DNA from: Sternotherus odoratus
Taxonomy: Eukaryota > Chordata > Testudines > Kinosternidae
DNA: 64,000 nucleotides
Assembly: GCA_032164245.1 (NCBI GenBank)
Contig: JAVMKO010000004.1
Location: forward strand, 30,233,626 to 30,297,625
Reading direction: 5' to 3'
The translations under genes and the position numbers were made by a program. The first letter of the stretch is position 1. Every line of letters begins with the position of its first letter. Of the stretch, positions 12,701 to 24,127 are shown in pieces. Below the pieces are notes generated by a model that saw only the letters and a list, made by a program, of their open reading frames with translations, made no database searches and had not been told where the DNA came from.

Positions 12701-13114
12701 GTGACCCGAACTTGTCGAATTTCTAGACTTTTGAATGACTGATTTCCCAGTTTCAGTGTTGTAGTAAAGCTAGCTTGCCTGCAGTAATTTCTCTGGTTTT
12801 GTTTTTTTAAGGAAGAAAGGGGAAAAAAAGAAAACTCAAAGCTACTTTGGAGTTTACAGAACTCCTCCACTGGATCTTGAAGCTTCTTGGACTGGCCCTA
12901 TCTATTCAGCTTCTGGAGGGTGACTCACAGTAAGACTACAGTCCAGTGTAATACAGAACTCTGCTGCAGTGGCCAGATGTCCCTGATGCTTATGTGCTCC
13001 TGAACTACACTAATTCAGATGCCTTCTTAACCAGTTTTCCTCAATAAGAGCCTTCTTAACCAGTTGGCCTTTAAAGAAGATCTTAATTTCAATGGGAATT
13101 CTCAGCAAGGAAAG
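9782..13114. other. Intronic sequence, no gene recognised
   Basis: AT-rich ARSJ intron. It contains a poly-A run at 12368-12388 (about 21 A), possibly the tail of an old retroposon whose body I cannot identify. Nothing else is supported. Confidence 0.5.
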
Positions 13115-13117
13115 TAA

Positions 13118-13421
13118 GGGCATGTCTAAACAGGGACACTCAGGAAAATTAATCCAAATTAATGAAAGGTGTGAAATTAAAGTGGCTTTGTTAAAATGCA
13201 TTAAACTCCCAGGTGGCTACTGTTATTCAGAATTAAAGTGACATTACATTCGATTTGTGTTAATTCTTGTTGGAAGTGAATGAAGCTGAACTGAATTAAA
13301 GCTACTTTAATTCTGAATAAAATAAAAACCCACACAGGGGTTTAGTGCAATTTAACTAATCCACTCTAAAATTAATTTAATTTAGATTAATTCTCTCGAG
13401 TGTCCCCATGTAGACAAGCCT
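13118..13421. mobile_element. MITE with TAA target duplication (Harbinger-like)
   Basis: A 304-bp element with ends GGGCATGTCTAAACAGGGAC and, inverted, AGGCTTGTCTACATGGGGAC. TAA flanks both sides (13115-13117 and 13422-13424). The interior is rich in short AATTAA motifs. Confidence 0.72.
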
Positions 13422-13989
13422 TAAGCAGTGGAGATGTTTCTAATTATTCTAATATGCATGTATGGAACTGCTGAATTTTAAACATTCATAACTTTAAAAA
13501 TATTGAACTAATTTTCTTCAAATCTGGATTCCTTTGAAGTCTCAATGAGGACTGACAAAAAAGAAAAATTTGAAGATTCTAACTTTGGCCATTTTTGCTA
13601 GCACAATATTTCCCAATGAAACATGTGGGGATATATTTCTGTCATGCTTGCACCACAAAAACGAACAAACAAAAAGAACAAAAGAACTAAAAGAAAAAAG
13701 AATGAAAAGACTTAAAGTGGGAGCTCTACATTAACTACACTGGGCACTATTGATGACTGCAATAATAAAGAAGACAATGGCAAAGGGGTTTGTAAATTAT
13801 ATCAAGTGCTGAACTGTGCCACCTTTACTCAATGCAGATCAATGCAGAAGACATTGGCTTTTGCCAATGAACCTAACTTATTTAAATTAGCTGAGAATGG
13901 TGGTCCAATCTTTACATGAACACATTAGAATTTCACATGGATCCGTGCAAAATATAGCTTTTTTTAACCCAATTATAGTTTTGGCCTTC

Positions 13990-14800
13990 ACAACATCCCT
14001 TGGCAACAATTTTCACAGGCTGACTTGTGCATTGCGTGAAGTAGTAAGGAAGGAGATTCCATCAGTTCCCTAGGTAACCCATTCCAGTGCTTCACCACCT
14101 CCTAGTGAAAAAGTTTTTCCTAATATCCAACCTAAACCTCCCCCACTGCAACTTGAGACCATTACTCCTTGTTCTGTCATCTGGTACCACTGAGAACAGT
14201 TTAGATCCATCCTCTTTGGAACCCCCTTTCAGGTAGTTGAAAGCAGCTATCAAATCCCCCTTCATTCTTCTCTTCTTCAGACTAAACAATACCAGTTCCC
14301 TCAGCTTCTCCTCATAAGTCATGTGCTCCAACCCTCTAATCATTTTTGTTTCCCTCCTCTGGACTCTTTCCAATTTTTTCACCTCCCTCTTGTAGTGTCG
14401 GGCCCAAAACTGGACACAGATGAGGCTTCACGAAAGCCGAATAAAGGAGAATGATCATGTCCCTTGATATTCTGGCAATGCCCCTACTTATACAACCCAA
14501 AATGCCATTAGCCTTCTTGACAACAAGGGCATAACAAGGGTAGACTCTTCCCCAATATATTATGTTTATCTACATTTCAACAAATCTGCCTGGTATTGAA
14601 GTCAGGCTTCCTAGTTTGTAGTTGCCAGGATCACCTCTGGGGCCTTTTTAAAAAAATCAATGTTATATTAGCTCTCCTTCCTTCCTCTGGTGCAGAACTT
14701 TATTTAAACAATAGGTTACATGCCATGGTTAGTACTTCTGCAATTTCATATTTAAGTTTCTTCAGAGCTTTTCTTTCTATTTTTTACTCAGATAAAAAAG
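13990..14800 (-). mobile_element. CR1 LINE fragment, antisense, internally deleted
   Basis: The minus-strand frame at 14382-14092 reads the CR1 ORF2 C-terminus, with [40 protein letters not shown] and a [11 protein letters not shown] end. Right of about 14530 the sequence jumps to a more upstream reverse-transcriptase region (CCTGGTATTGAAGTCAGGCT), so part of ORF2 is missing. The fragment has decayed and is not functional. Confidence 0.85.
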
Positions 14801-15069
14801 TACTTTATCAGTAAAATTATTTCAAAAAGTCTTATCTCGTCTAAATGTCAGCAAAAAGAATTAAAGTTACCCATACACTCTTGACTAGTCCTAGGACACA
14901 TCCTTGTTAACACTGAGTACTACAATATTTTTTATTTTTTAAAAACAGTGGATACCACAAGAGCATGGTAGAATGGTTTGTATTGCTCCAGAACCCAGAT
15001 ACTTTACTCCAACATATTGTGCATGAGTTCCAGCTAACAGGCTTCAAATCTATAAAGCCTGAATTGTAG

Positions 15070-15111
15070 TTCTATGCACTGATGAAGATTAATACGGTAT
15101 CTGTTTAAAAC
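15070..15111 (+). repeat. Left arm of a 42-bp inverted repeat
   Basis: Matches the reverse complement of 15431-15472 at 40 of 42 bases, starting TTCTATGCACTGATGAAGAT. The only differences are two bases in AATACGG versus AATGTGG. A 319-bp spacer separates the arms. Confidence 0.9.
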
Positions 15112-15430
15112 ATGTACTTTGCTGACTCGGACCAAAAGTAAACAATCAAATTTTATACATAAATACAAAAGATTCTGCAGGTATGAAAGTAACTGTACAA
15201 GTGGAAGATATGGTATTTTGTCAAGGGTCAGTCTTGTTTAAATTATGAAAGATCCTATAGAGAATCTAGGAAATGTTATATATAAGAATATAATCTTCCT
15301 AGAACAGGCAGGATTCCTTAGGATAAGGTAAATTAAAGATGGAAAAAACCTATTAGGTCACCTACTCTATTTCCTGCCAGTTCAAGACAGTGAGTAATAC
15401 GTTCTGCCTATCCACAATATCCTTCCTATA

Positions 15431-15472
15431 GTTTTAAACAGATACCACATTAATCTTCATCAGTGCATAGAA
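15431..15472 (-). repeat. Right arm of a 42-bp inverted repeat
   Basis: Reverse-complement partner of 15070-15111. The arms do not resemble the hAT, Harbinger or PLE ends seen elsewhere in the window. Confidence 0.9.
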
Positions 15473-15477
15473 AATGA

Positions 15478-15536
15478 TATTCAGTTCAGACTAGATGAAC
15501 ACAATGATCCCTTCTGGCCTTGGAATCGATGAGTCA
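15478..15536 (+). mobile_element. CR1 3' end remnant
   Basis: The stretch GATCCCTTCTGGCCTTGGAA, preceded by a CTAGATGAACACAATG motif, resembles the familiar sense 3' end of sauropsid CR1 LINEs. It abuts the right arm of the inverted repeat. Confidence 0.6.
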
Positions 15537-16415
15537 TCCTGCACCAGTGAAGCCCTTTGGACCATGGGGAATTACTACTATGATAAGAAGGCCATTGTTC
15601 CACCACTGTCCTCCCTTGTCATTCCCATGGGTGGGTAGTAGCTTCAGCTTATGGCTGGATCTTCATCAGAACCCTGATGGAGAAGGCTATGGTAGGATGT
15701 GTTGGATAAACCACACTCACTTCCTGGCCAATTTTGGGGAACTGTTTCTCAAACTTGGTAGTCTTTCCACTTTTGGAATCCTCCATCAGAGTTTAACCAA
15801 ACATAAGCCAGCAAAAACTCTACATAAATCTGGACTAGTGTTTCATCATTCAGGTCTCCTGATTTAGAATTCTATTATTTTGCAGTGATCACTATGGAAA
15901 ACAAGTACAACACAACTAAGACTTGAAACCACAGGATAGTTTCACAGAAGCAAATGTAATTTAAAAAGACAGCCATATGCTGGCAATCACTGTGTTTGCC
16001 CACATAAAATACCACTGTGGAGACAGTGCAACACACACACACTGTAGCTTCATCTGTATTCCGTCAAATTATATGTGGTTGTGAATCAAATTGTACCAAA
16101 GATTATTATTTTTTTAAACACAGTATGTGTGTAGGAAGAACAGTCAACTTTTATTAACTGTTTTATTACTAGGCAGCCTTACTTTTTGGTCTCATTTGAA
16201 AAGTTTCCGATTTTCTGTTACAGAAGAAGACAATCGGTTCTTCCATAGGAATGTTAGGATGTTATGTTACAAAAAAACAACACAAAAACAAAACCAAAGT
16301 CCCAACACACACAAAAAAGTCTATCCATAATTTACTAAATTTAGAAATTTTGGCTGAGATTTTCAAAGGATCATAAGTGAGTTAAGGAGGCCAAATCCTA
16401 TTGAAACTCACTGCA
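15537..16415. other. No recognised feature
   Basis: Intronic sequence. A 115-codon open frame (15520-15867) has no recognisable domain and starts inside the CR1 remnant. Confidence 0.45.
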
Positions 16416-16965
16416 GTTTCAGAGTGGCAGCTGTGTTAGTCTGTATCAGCAAAAAAACCGAGGAGTCCTTGTGGCACCTTAGCGACTAACAAAATTATTT
16501 GGGCATAAGCTTTCATGGGCTAAAACCAACTTCATCAGATGCGTGGAGTGAAAAATACCATAGGTAGGTAAGAAGAATATATATTATAGCACATGAAAAT
16601 ATGGGCGCTGCCTTACCAAGTGGGGAGTTAGTGCTAACAAACCAATTCAATTAAGATGGAAGTGGTTTATTCTCAATAGTTGACAAGAAGGGGTAAATAC
16701 CAAGGGAGGGAAATTTACTTTGTAGTCCTAATGAGGCCAATGCAATCAAGGTGGCCTATTTCCAACAGCTGACAAGAAGGTATGAGTATCAGCATAGTGA
16801 CCCATCCACTCCCAGTCTTTATTCAGGCCTAATTTGATGGTGTCCAGTTTGCAAATTAATTCCAGTTCTGCAGTTTCTCATTGGAGTCTGTTAAGAAGTT
16901 TTTTGGTTGAAGAATTGCCACTTTTAAGTCTGTTATTGAGTGTCCAGGGAGATTGAAGTGCAACA
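16416..16965 (-). mobile_element. Penelope-like element, 3' part, antisense
   Basis: Read on the minus strand, the right part encodes a decayed C-terminus with HFNLPGHSITDLKVAIL and a GLNKDWEWM motif, consistent with the region after the GIY-YIG endonuclease of PLEs. It is followed by the 3' tail shared with 6722-6936 and ends near GTTTCAGAGTGGCAGCTGTG. The frame is interrupted, so it is non-functional. Family assignment is from memory. Confidence 0.68.
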
Positions 16966-17594
16966 ACTCATTCGTGGGTGGCAGGACAGTGAATGCAGTC
17001 ACTGGAGAACCTGTTTTTTTAAAAATAATAATGGCTGTCTATAAAAGAAGACCCAGAACTAATAGGAAGCAGAAAATTCTTCTGCATTTTCTGTGGGGCA
17101 CGTGTCTCTGGGTGTAAGGAGAATTGCTTGTGCAGGGAGATGTAAATTACATTCCTCAATATCAGTGAATCTGGCAAAAAAATTCATTATCTTACCATCC
17201 TTCCAACAAACACAGTACTCGTATATCACTTCCCATTTTAAATAAACCATTATTAAACTCCTACTATTTCTTCTACTAACCTTTCCTTCATTGAGATAAT
17301 TCATTTATTTAAAATGGTTGTAATAAAAAGGACAATTCGAGACTATGGGAGTGTGAAACAGCATGTGTGTACTATATGTGGCTACTGTTTCCTTTGTGTT
17401 GAGTTTATTGGGAACAGAACAGAACAGAATATTCCCAACTTTATCACAAATATTTTTAAAGGAAAAAATGGATTCTATAATCAATGTACTGACTTTACTA
17501 AAACCTACAGTGGCAAGGTGCCTTCTCAGACTCACCACACTCAAGTCCTTTATGCTCTGGTGAGGCAAGTGCTGTCAAGGCAAACTGCCTAGAA

Positions 17595-18828
17595 CAGTGA
17601 TGGCGAACCCGTGGCACGCGTGCCGCTGCCGGCACGCCGAGCCGTCTCTGTGGGCACGCCGTCAAAACGCCGGAGCAGAGGGGCGGGGTCAGTAAGAGGC
17701 GGGCGGGCGGTGGAGGAGGAAGTGAAAGGACGGCCGGAGCCCGGGAAGGAGAGCGGAGGCGGGGCCGAGGCAGGAGGCGAGGCAAGGCAAGAAGGAGAGC
17801 GGAGGCGGGGCCGAGGCGCGGCGCGAGGCAGGAGGCGAGGTGCCGCGCGGCGCGAGGCAGGAGGCGAGGCGACGCGCGGCGCGAGGCAGGAGGCGAGGCG
17901 ACGCGCGGCGCGAGGCGAGGCGAGGCAAGGCAAGGGGAGGGAAGGCAAGGCAAGGGGAGGCAAGGCGAGGCAAGGGGGGGAGGCAAGGCAAGGGGGGAGG
18001 CGAGGCAAGGCAGGGGGGAGGCGAGGCAAGGCAAGGGGGGAGGCGAGGCAAGGCAAGGCAGGGGGGGGAGGCAAGGCAAGGCAGGGGGGGGGAGGCAAGG
18101 GGGGGAGGCAAGGCAAGGCAGGGGGGGGAGGCAAGGCAAGGCAGGGGGGGGAGGCAAGGGGGGGAGGCAAGGCAAGGCAGGGGGGGAGGCAAGGCAAGGG
18201 GGGGAGGCAAGGCAAGGCAAGGGGGGGAGACAAGGGGGGGGGCAAGGCAAGGCAAGGGGGGGAGGCAAGGCAAGGCAAGGGGGGGAGACAAGGGGGGGGA
18301 GGCAAGGCAAGGCAAGGGGGGGAGGCAAGGCAAGGCAAGGGGGGGAGACAAGGGGGGGGAGGCAAGGCAAGGCAGGGGGGGGAGGCAAGGCAAGGCAAGG
18401 CGGGGGGGGAGGCAAGGCAAGGGGAGGCAAGGCAAGGCAAGGGGGGAGGCAAGGCAAGGCAAGGGGGGAGGCAAGGCAAGGCAAGGGGGGAGGCAAGGCA
18501 AGGGGGGGAGGCAAGAGGGGGAGGCAAGGCAAGGCAAGGCGAGGGGCGGGGAGGCAAGGCAAGGCAAGGGGGGGAGGCAAGGGGAGGCAAGGCCGGGGGG
18601 GGGGGCGAGCCGCGCTGCTGAGGCCGGGGGGGGGGGGTGAGCCGCGCTGCTGAGGCCGGGGGGGGTGAGCCGCGCTGCTGAGGCGGGGGGGGGGGGGGTG
18701 AGCCGCGCTGCTGAGGCCGGGGGGGGGGGGGGTCCCGAGTCGAGCGGGGGTGTTGGCACTTTGAAAAAAAACACGTCGTTTTGGTTTGCAGTTTGGGCAC
18801 TTGGGCTCAAAAAGGTTTGCCATCACTG
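17595..18828. mobile_element. hAT-type element with perfect TSD and a G-rich array
   Basis: The left end CAGTGATGGCGAACC and the right end, read inward (CAGTGATGGCAAACC), form near-perfect terminal inverted repeats. An exact 8-bp target duplication GCCTAGAA flanks them (17587-17594 and 18829-18836). Subterminal GTGGCACGCG- and GGGCACTTGGG-type sequence surrounds a large G/purine-rich array. Long open frames through the array on both strands (up to 442 codons, proline/leucine-rich or glycine/lysine-rich) are products of the repeat. No transposase is present. Confidence 0.9.
17900..18600. repeat. GGCAAGGCAAGG / G-run purine-rich satellite
   Basis: Built of AGGCA and AGGCAAGGCA modules alternating with runs of 5-9 G, with occasional GAGACAAGG variants. 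It is preceded by 20-25 bp units containing GCGGCGCGAGGCAGGAGGCG (about 17815-17910) and followed by repeats of GAGCCGCGCTGCTGAGGC (18606-18720). Nearly every C lies in the GGCAAGG context. The plus strand is expected to form G-quadruplex or other unusual structures. Confidence 0.9.
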
Positions 18829-18836
18829 GCCTAGAA

Positions 18837-21004
18837 ACTCCAAAGTCAGGCTTTCCCTTCCCCTAATCACTCCTTTTTGGCTGGGTCTTTTCCCCTCTGT
18901 CCAGGGAAAGCTGTGTCCCTTCTTGGAGAGGCTCCCTGTCTTGCTGCCCCCAACCTACTGGCAGCCTCACTCCCTCTATCTCCTCCCCCTTCCTAGCTGG
19001 GGAGGAATTTAAAAAAGTCTCTGACAGCCCTTTGATTGGGATCAGCTGAGCATACCTGGGTCCCTGGCAACCCTGCTCAGCTGAAGCCAACTAACCTGTA
19101 GTTACCTCTCTTAACACCACCCCCTCTGGTAGCTGCCTGCTCTGGGTTTACCACACTACATATATATGCCATGAAAAGAAAAAAGTTTGACAAAATAATT
19201 TGCTTGCTTGTCACACTTCAACTCTTGCCACATTTCATTCCCACTCTTCAACCAGAGCCATGTCATGTTATGAAGAAAAAACGTACTGAACTGTAATGGC
19301 AGGACAAGACTGTCTTGTAAAAGGAAAGCTGTCATTATGTCCAAATTAATTCAGAAGAACTCCAGTTTACCTGTGTGCGCATATCTGTATGTACAGACTT
19401 TGCAGAGAAATAATATATTTCTTTTCTATTCAATATAGGTGCAAATTTTGGAGTCTGAGCTCTTCTGTTTATCTAACAAGGACAAAGCTTATTCACAAGG
19501 GTGAGATTGTGACCGCACTGACAGCTCTGTATACCAAGAAAAAGGCCACCATGACACACCGGATGCAGATGGGGGAAAATTCCCCAACACAAAAGCTTGA
19601 GAAAGGCAGTCACAGGCTGTCTTCTGAGGACCAGTGTAGGGGTGTGCTAGGGATTGGGACAGGAGAGGAATACTGGCACAGGGATGAGGCACCTCAGAGA
19701 AGGTTTTCTAAGTTACACAAGGGCCCCAGGGCTCTGGATCAGTTCCCAATTGAGAAGGTGTAAATGTGGCTTAACACCACCATAGCTGCTGCTCTCCCTT
19801 AGTTGTCAGTTCTGTGCCATGCCTCAAGATAACATTTCAGGTGAGAGTGCTGTCAACATTCATTTCCATTCAATCTTTTTTTCTATTCTGAGTCCTCAAG
19901 CAGAAGGTACCAGAAAACATTGATAGCTTTACTGATGCAGATTCACGTCTTCCAGGAACTACAGACTGGCAACTTGATCTTCATAAGTCAAATATTTCAT
20001 AATGACTTTTGTCACTACCAAGCTGGACTAGATTTGATCCCTTACCCTATGCTCTGCTATCTCAAATCACTAATAATACCCTGAGCCAACCATTCCTGAA
20101 GACAGACTAAATGTCAATATGTCGAGTGTTCTCAATCAATGTCTTCTTGAAATATTCTGGCTGTAGTAATAAAAAACTAATCAGTTATGACATCTGCATT
20201 ATTTACACTCTCAAAATAAAAGTAATTACTATGCAAATGTGTGAAATTTGTTCAGGCAAAGTATCTCATGACTGAAATGTATAAATCAGAAAAACTCCGG
20301 TAAATAACTATTAAGGTTTTCTGTAGTCAAGAGCAACATATTCAACAAATAGCTCATACTGAACATGAAAAGTATCTACATGTTGCCTTTCATAAAGAAA
20401 CATTTCAGATATGTAAAATAAAAGCAGAATTGATATTTTACTGATGTTTTAAACATTCTTTGAACAATTCTTTTCATATACTTAAATGAAAATACACATT
20501 TCAATCATGCAAAACTACTTTTGAATTAAATTTCATCCATGTGAATTATATACTCAGCACTTAAGAGTCTGTATGAATCTAAATACTCTAGGAGAACCTT
20601 AACTTGACAGCAAAGATTGGCTGGGGACTGGAGTGGTGGGGAGAAAAAGGCCAAGAATCCAAAAAAGCAACAGATATAATATAGGAAAACCAATACTGTG
20701 TCCTGCTAGTGTAAAACATAAACAGACCTAGTTTATCACTGCATTGTAATATCTGAAAATTGGGAATATTTGGAAGTGATTAGTGGAACGGTATATAAAA
20801 TATATACTTATATTGATGTCCAAATTCTGCAAAGCCTACCATTCACATTTTTCATCATCCATGCAACAACTACCTAAATGTGACACGAGAATGACATTAG
20901 ATCATGGGAACATGTTAATCAAGTGAGAATGATGCAGCCTCTTTTTTATATTTCTAGGTACCTATTTCCTAGGACTACCTTGCAAAGGTAGGAATTACAG
21001 AAAT
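18837..21004. other. No recognised gene
   Basis: Intronic sequence, AT-rich from about 19,150. Open frames such as 19389-19763 have no recognisable domain. Confidence 0.45.
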
Positions 21005-21138
21005 TGAGGGCCAGATTTTACCATCCTTAGTTACATAAAGTTATACCTTATTCCTTGAATAGAGCAACTGATTCCAACGGGACTACTTTAGGAATAAAAT
21101 ACTACTCAGCCAGAATAATGGTGGCAGAATCAGGCCAT
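21005..21138. repeat. Palindromic MITE-like repeat
   Basis: Begins GAGGGCCAGATTTTACCA and ends GGCAGAATCAGGCC, which are complementary in inverse order. The interior (TACTACTCAGCC, CCAACGGGACTACTTT) resembles a common amniote foldback repeat. No clean TSD was seen. Confidence 0.5.
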
Positions 21139-23490
21139 AAATTAATATAATGGCATCCGTTTCCTAGTTCAGAGTTCCTTTGTGTAGGACACTTGTTATT
21201 TCTGTGCCATCTAATCTTTATTATTCCCACTGTTCTGCCTACTCATTGAGTGTATTATAACAATAAGCATTCTTCTGGCAGAATATAAAATACAGATCTG
21301 TTAAAATGATAATCTTCTCCTTTTCCCCAAAAATATTGCAGTGTTTCAAGACAGAAAATGGGCTGATTAATACTGTTGGCCTGAAAATAATAAATTAACC
21401 ATGTATTAAATCTTTAATTCCATGATGGAAAGAAATGTGAGAGCATTAAGCACAAAATAAAAACCATTCATCACGTAGATTACAATGCCCACCAATCACA
21501 CCCCTTCTTTTTAACCAATCAATGCATTCTTGGCAATATAATAAAGAAAGATGCCTTTTTATTGTGCCTTTAGGTGTCCTGGGATGTATGCATGCCAGAA
21601 ATTGGTTCATGCAATCCCAGAGCTTCTGACATCACTGAATTCTGTTTCCAAGAAAAGCTACAGCCCTGATAGTTTGAACAAGAGTTTTAACCAAATGAAA
21701 CCAAAAGAGAGTTTGACTTAAAACAACACACATACTTTGGTGTGCTGTTGTATATTGTCAACAGAGGTATCAACATATGAGACAGGAAGGATAATCTTGA
21801 GTTGAAATACAGGACTGGGAGACTGGATATCCAGGTTTTATTCCTGTTTCTGCCAGAGACTTCCTCCACAACCTGAAGTATGACCACTGGAGCTGAGCAC
21901 CTAATGCGCTTAGGCCCCTTTAAAAAATGTCAGACCTAGTCTATTAGCACTTAATATTCTCACTTGTTATATGGGAACAATACTAATTTCCTTCTTCCCA
22001 GCAGAGCCAAGAGGTGAAGGTTATTAATGTCAACACAAATGTTAATATTTTAAAGTACTTTTTGCTCCTCCAAATGAAAGCATCATGATATGAATTGGTG
22101 GTGTAATACCGATTTGTTAAACAGTGCATGGAATCTACAAAAATATGATTTTCCTGCTTTTATGTACTAAATGAAAATAAAATTAAACAGTAACAAATCC
22201 TGTCACATATTGCTGACTGCAGATCCTCTTCTGAATGCATCTGAGTCAAAGACTGTTGGTGGCCGTATTGGGTATCATGACCATCAGAGAGAACCTGAAT
22301 TGTTTCTGAAACATAACTATTTCTTGTTTCTCAGAATGGCTTGTTCGCTCCTCTTAGGCAATTGAAATAGACCAGTTGATCCTTGCTGTTCCTCCCATTT
22401 AAGCCATTCAGAACTGATCTATGGAACTCCCTCTCTGAGGATGTCCACTCCTTTTTCCTTCCATTGGGTGGATACATCTTTGACCATTTTGGCCTGAAAT
22501 TTAGCCCATCAGCTATTTGATTTACAATTATTTTCTTACACATTTTTGCTTAAGAAAATGACTAGTGTTGGTGGGCCTGGGCTTCAATAAAAAGCCAAAA
22601 CAAAGTGTTTTAATTGAAGTTCTCACCCTGGTGAAATCAGTGTGTGATTGAAAGCAAGGGAAACTAAAGTTCTTTATTTATTCATGGAACAGGTTCAACA
22701 TGGAATTGAAACACCCTTATTACCATCATCTGAACTGGTGTGTATGCAGGTGGGTGTGCCTTTGTATCTCAAACAAAGAAATGAGTGGGTAGGAGTGTAT
22801 ACTCTATTTCACTACTGTTAGTCATTTGACAATTCTCAATTAACACATCAAACGTTACATGGAGTCTTAAATGGCATGAAAAGGAAAATCAAATTCACAG
22901 AATGTCATCATTCAAGGCTCATTTTATTTATTGTAAGATTTTTTTTAAATTCATGCAGAGTAATGAAAACATGGAGGCAAACTGTCCTCTCCCTTCACCC
23001 ATGAATGCTGTGGGACCAATATTCTTTATTTTTTAAAAAATCCACATGCAGGGACTGAGATGGGTAATGTGGCTTTGGTACATAGACACACCCAGCTGGC
23101 AAGAGACAGTCCCTGCCCTGATCAGTTTCCAGTCTAAAGACTGTTAAAGGCATGAAGGGAAACAGGTTCCTCCTTAATCACTGATGCCAATGAGACTTTA
23201 GCTCAGATTAGGTCTGAGTACGAAACAGAAAAGACAGCTGAACCTAAAGACAGATTTAGAATCACATTTTCTAATTCAGGATCTGATCCTTTCCCCCTTT
23301 GTATGCCTTGCTTCAGGCAGTGGCATTACCTGACCCAAAGACTGAATTAGTAGAAAGAACCAATGAAAGAACCTTCACGACACTAATACGTAGTAAATTT
23401 TTATGTTTTTAAACTTTTGATAGTATTAAAACCAAGCTCCTTTCACAGTACAGTAATTAAAAATCCCATTACTTTGTTCTAAACTGTAGT
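21139..23490. other. No recognised feature
   Basis: AT-rich intron sequence with short open frames only. Confidence 0.45.
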
Positions 23491-23616
23491 GGGATAACAA
23501 CACCAGGTAAGTCAACCTAAGATGTGCCGACTTCAGCTACACTATTCACATAGCTGAAGTTGCGTATCTTAGGTCAAACCCCCCCCCCCCCCCCACTAGT
23601 GTAGATCTGGCCTAAC
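23491..23616. mobile_element. Harbinger-type MITE remnant with poly-C tract
   Basis: Contains GACTTCAGCTACACTATTCA followed by the inverted ATAGCTGAAGTTGCG, and AGTCAACCTAAGAT facing ATCTTAGGTC, giving a foldback. A similar hairpin occurs in 50732-51004. A run of about 16 C lies at 23578-23594. Termini are not clean. Confidence 0.55.
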
Positions 23617-23689
23617 TGTAATACCAGGTAAATTGGTTGAAACTATAGTACAGAACAGAATTATCAGACCAAACAAATAAAGATGATTT

Positions 23690-24125
23690 GTTGGGGAAGA
23701 GAGTCTACACCACTTTTGTAAAGGGAAATCATGCCTCACCAATAACAAGGTCCCTCACCAAAGGCTCTTAAAGCAAACGAAGCAGTCATGGGATAAGAGG
23801 GAAGATTCTATCATGGATCAGTAATTGGTTAGAAGACAGGAAACAAGGGGTAGACATAAATGGTCAGTATTCACAATGGAAAGAAGTAAATAGTAGAGAG
23901 ATGCACTGGAACCAGTGCTGTTCAGCATCTTCACAAATGATCTGGAAAAAAGAATAAACAGTGATGTGGCAAAATCTGGAGATGATACAAAATTACTCAA
24001 GATAGTTAAGTCCAAAGCAAACTGTGAAGAGTTATAAAGGGATCTCACAAAACTGGGTGATTGCATTTATCAGCATTGAATTACATCTGCTATTTTGTTG
24101 CCCAAAGTAATGCATTGTGGAAAAC
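23690..24125 (+). mobile_element. CR1 LINE reverse-transcriptase fragment, sense, with micro-inversion
   Basis: The plus-strand frame reads PVLFSIFTNDLEKRINSDVA, then DDTKLLKIVKSK, the CR1 RT region around the catalytic (F)ADD motif. The frame has decayed, with several stops. At 24064-24102 a 39-bp stretch is inverted: turned back, it restores the continuous frame LGD-WATK*QM*FNADKCKVMHCGK. The fragment ends near 24125, where an antisense CR1 begins. Confidence 0.85.
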
Positions 24126-24127
24126 TA

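Noticed and set aside
17498..18826. Long open frames (up to 442 codons, proline/leucine-rich) on the minus strand and glycine/lysine-rich ones on the plus strand
   Set aside because: They run through the G-rich tandem array inside a hAT element; every frame is open because the repeat lacks stop codons.
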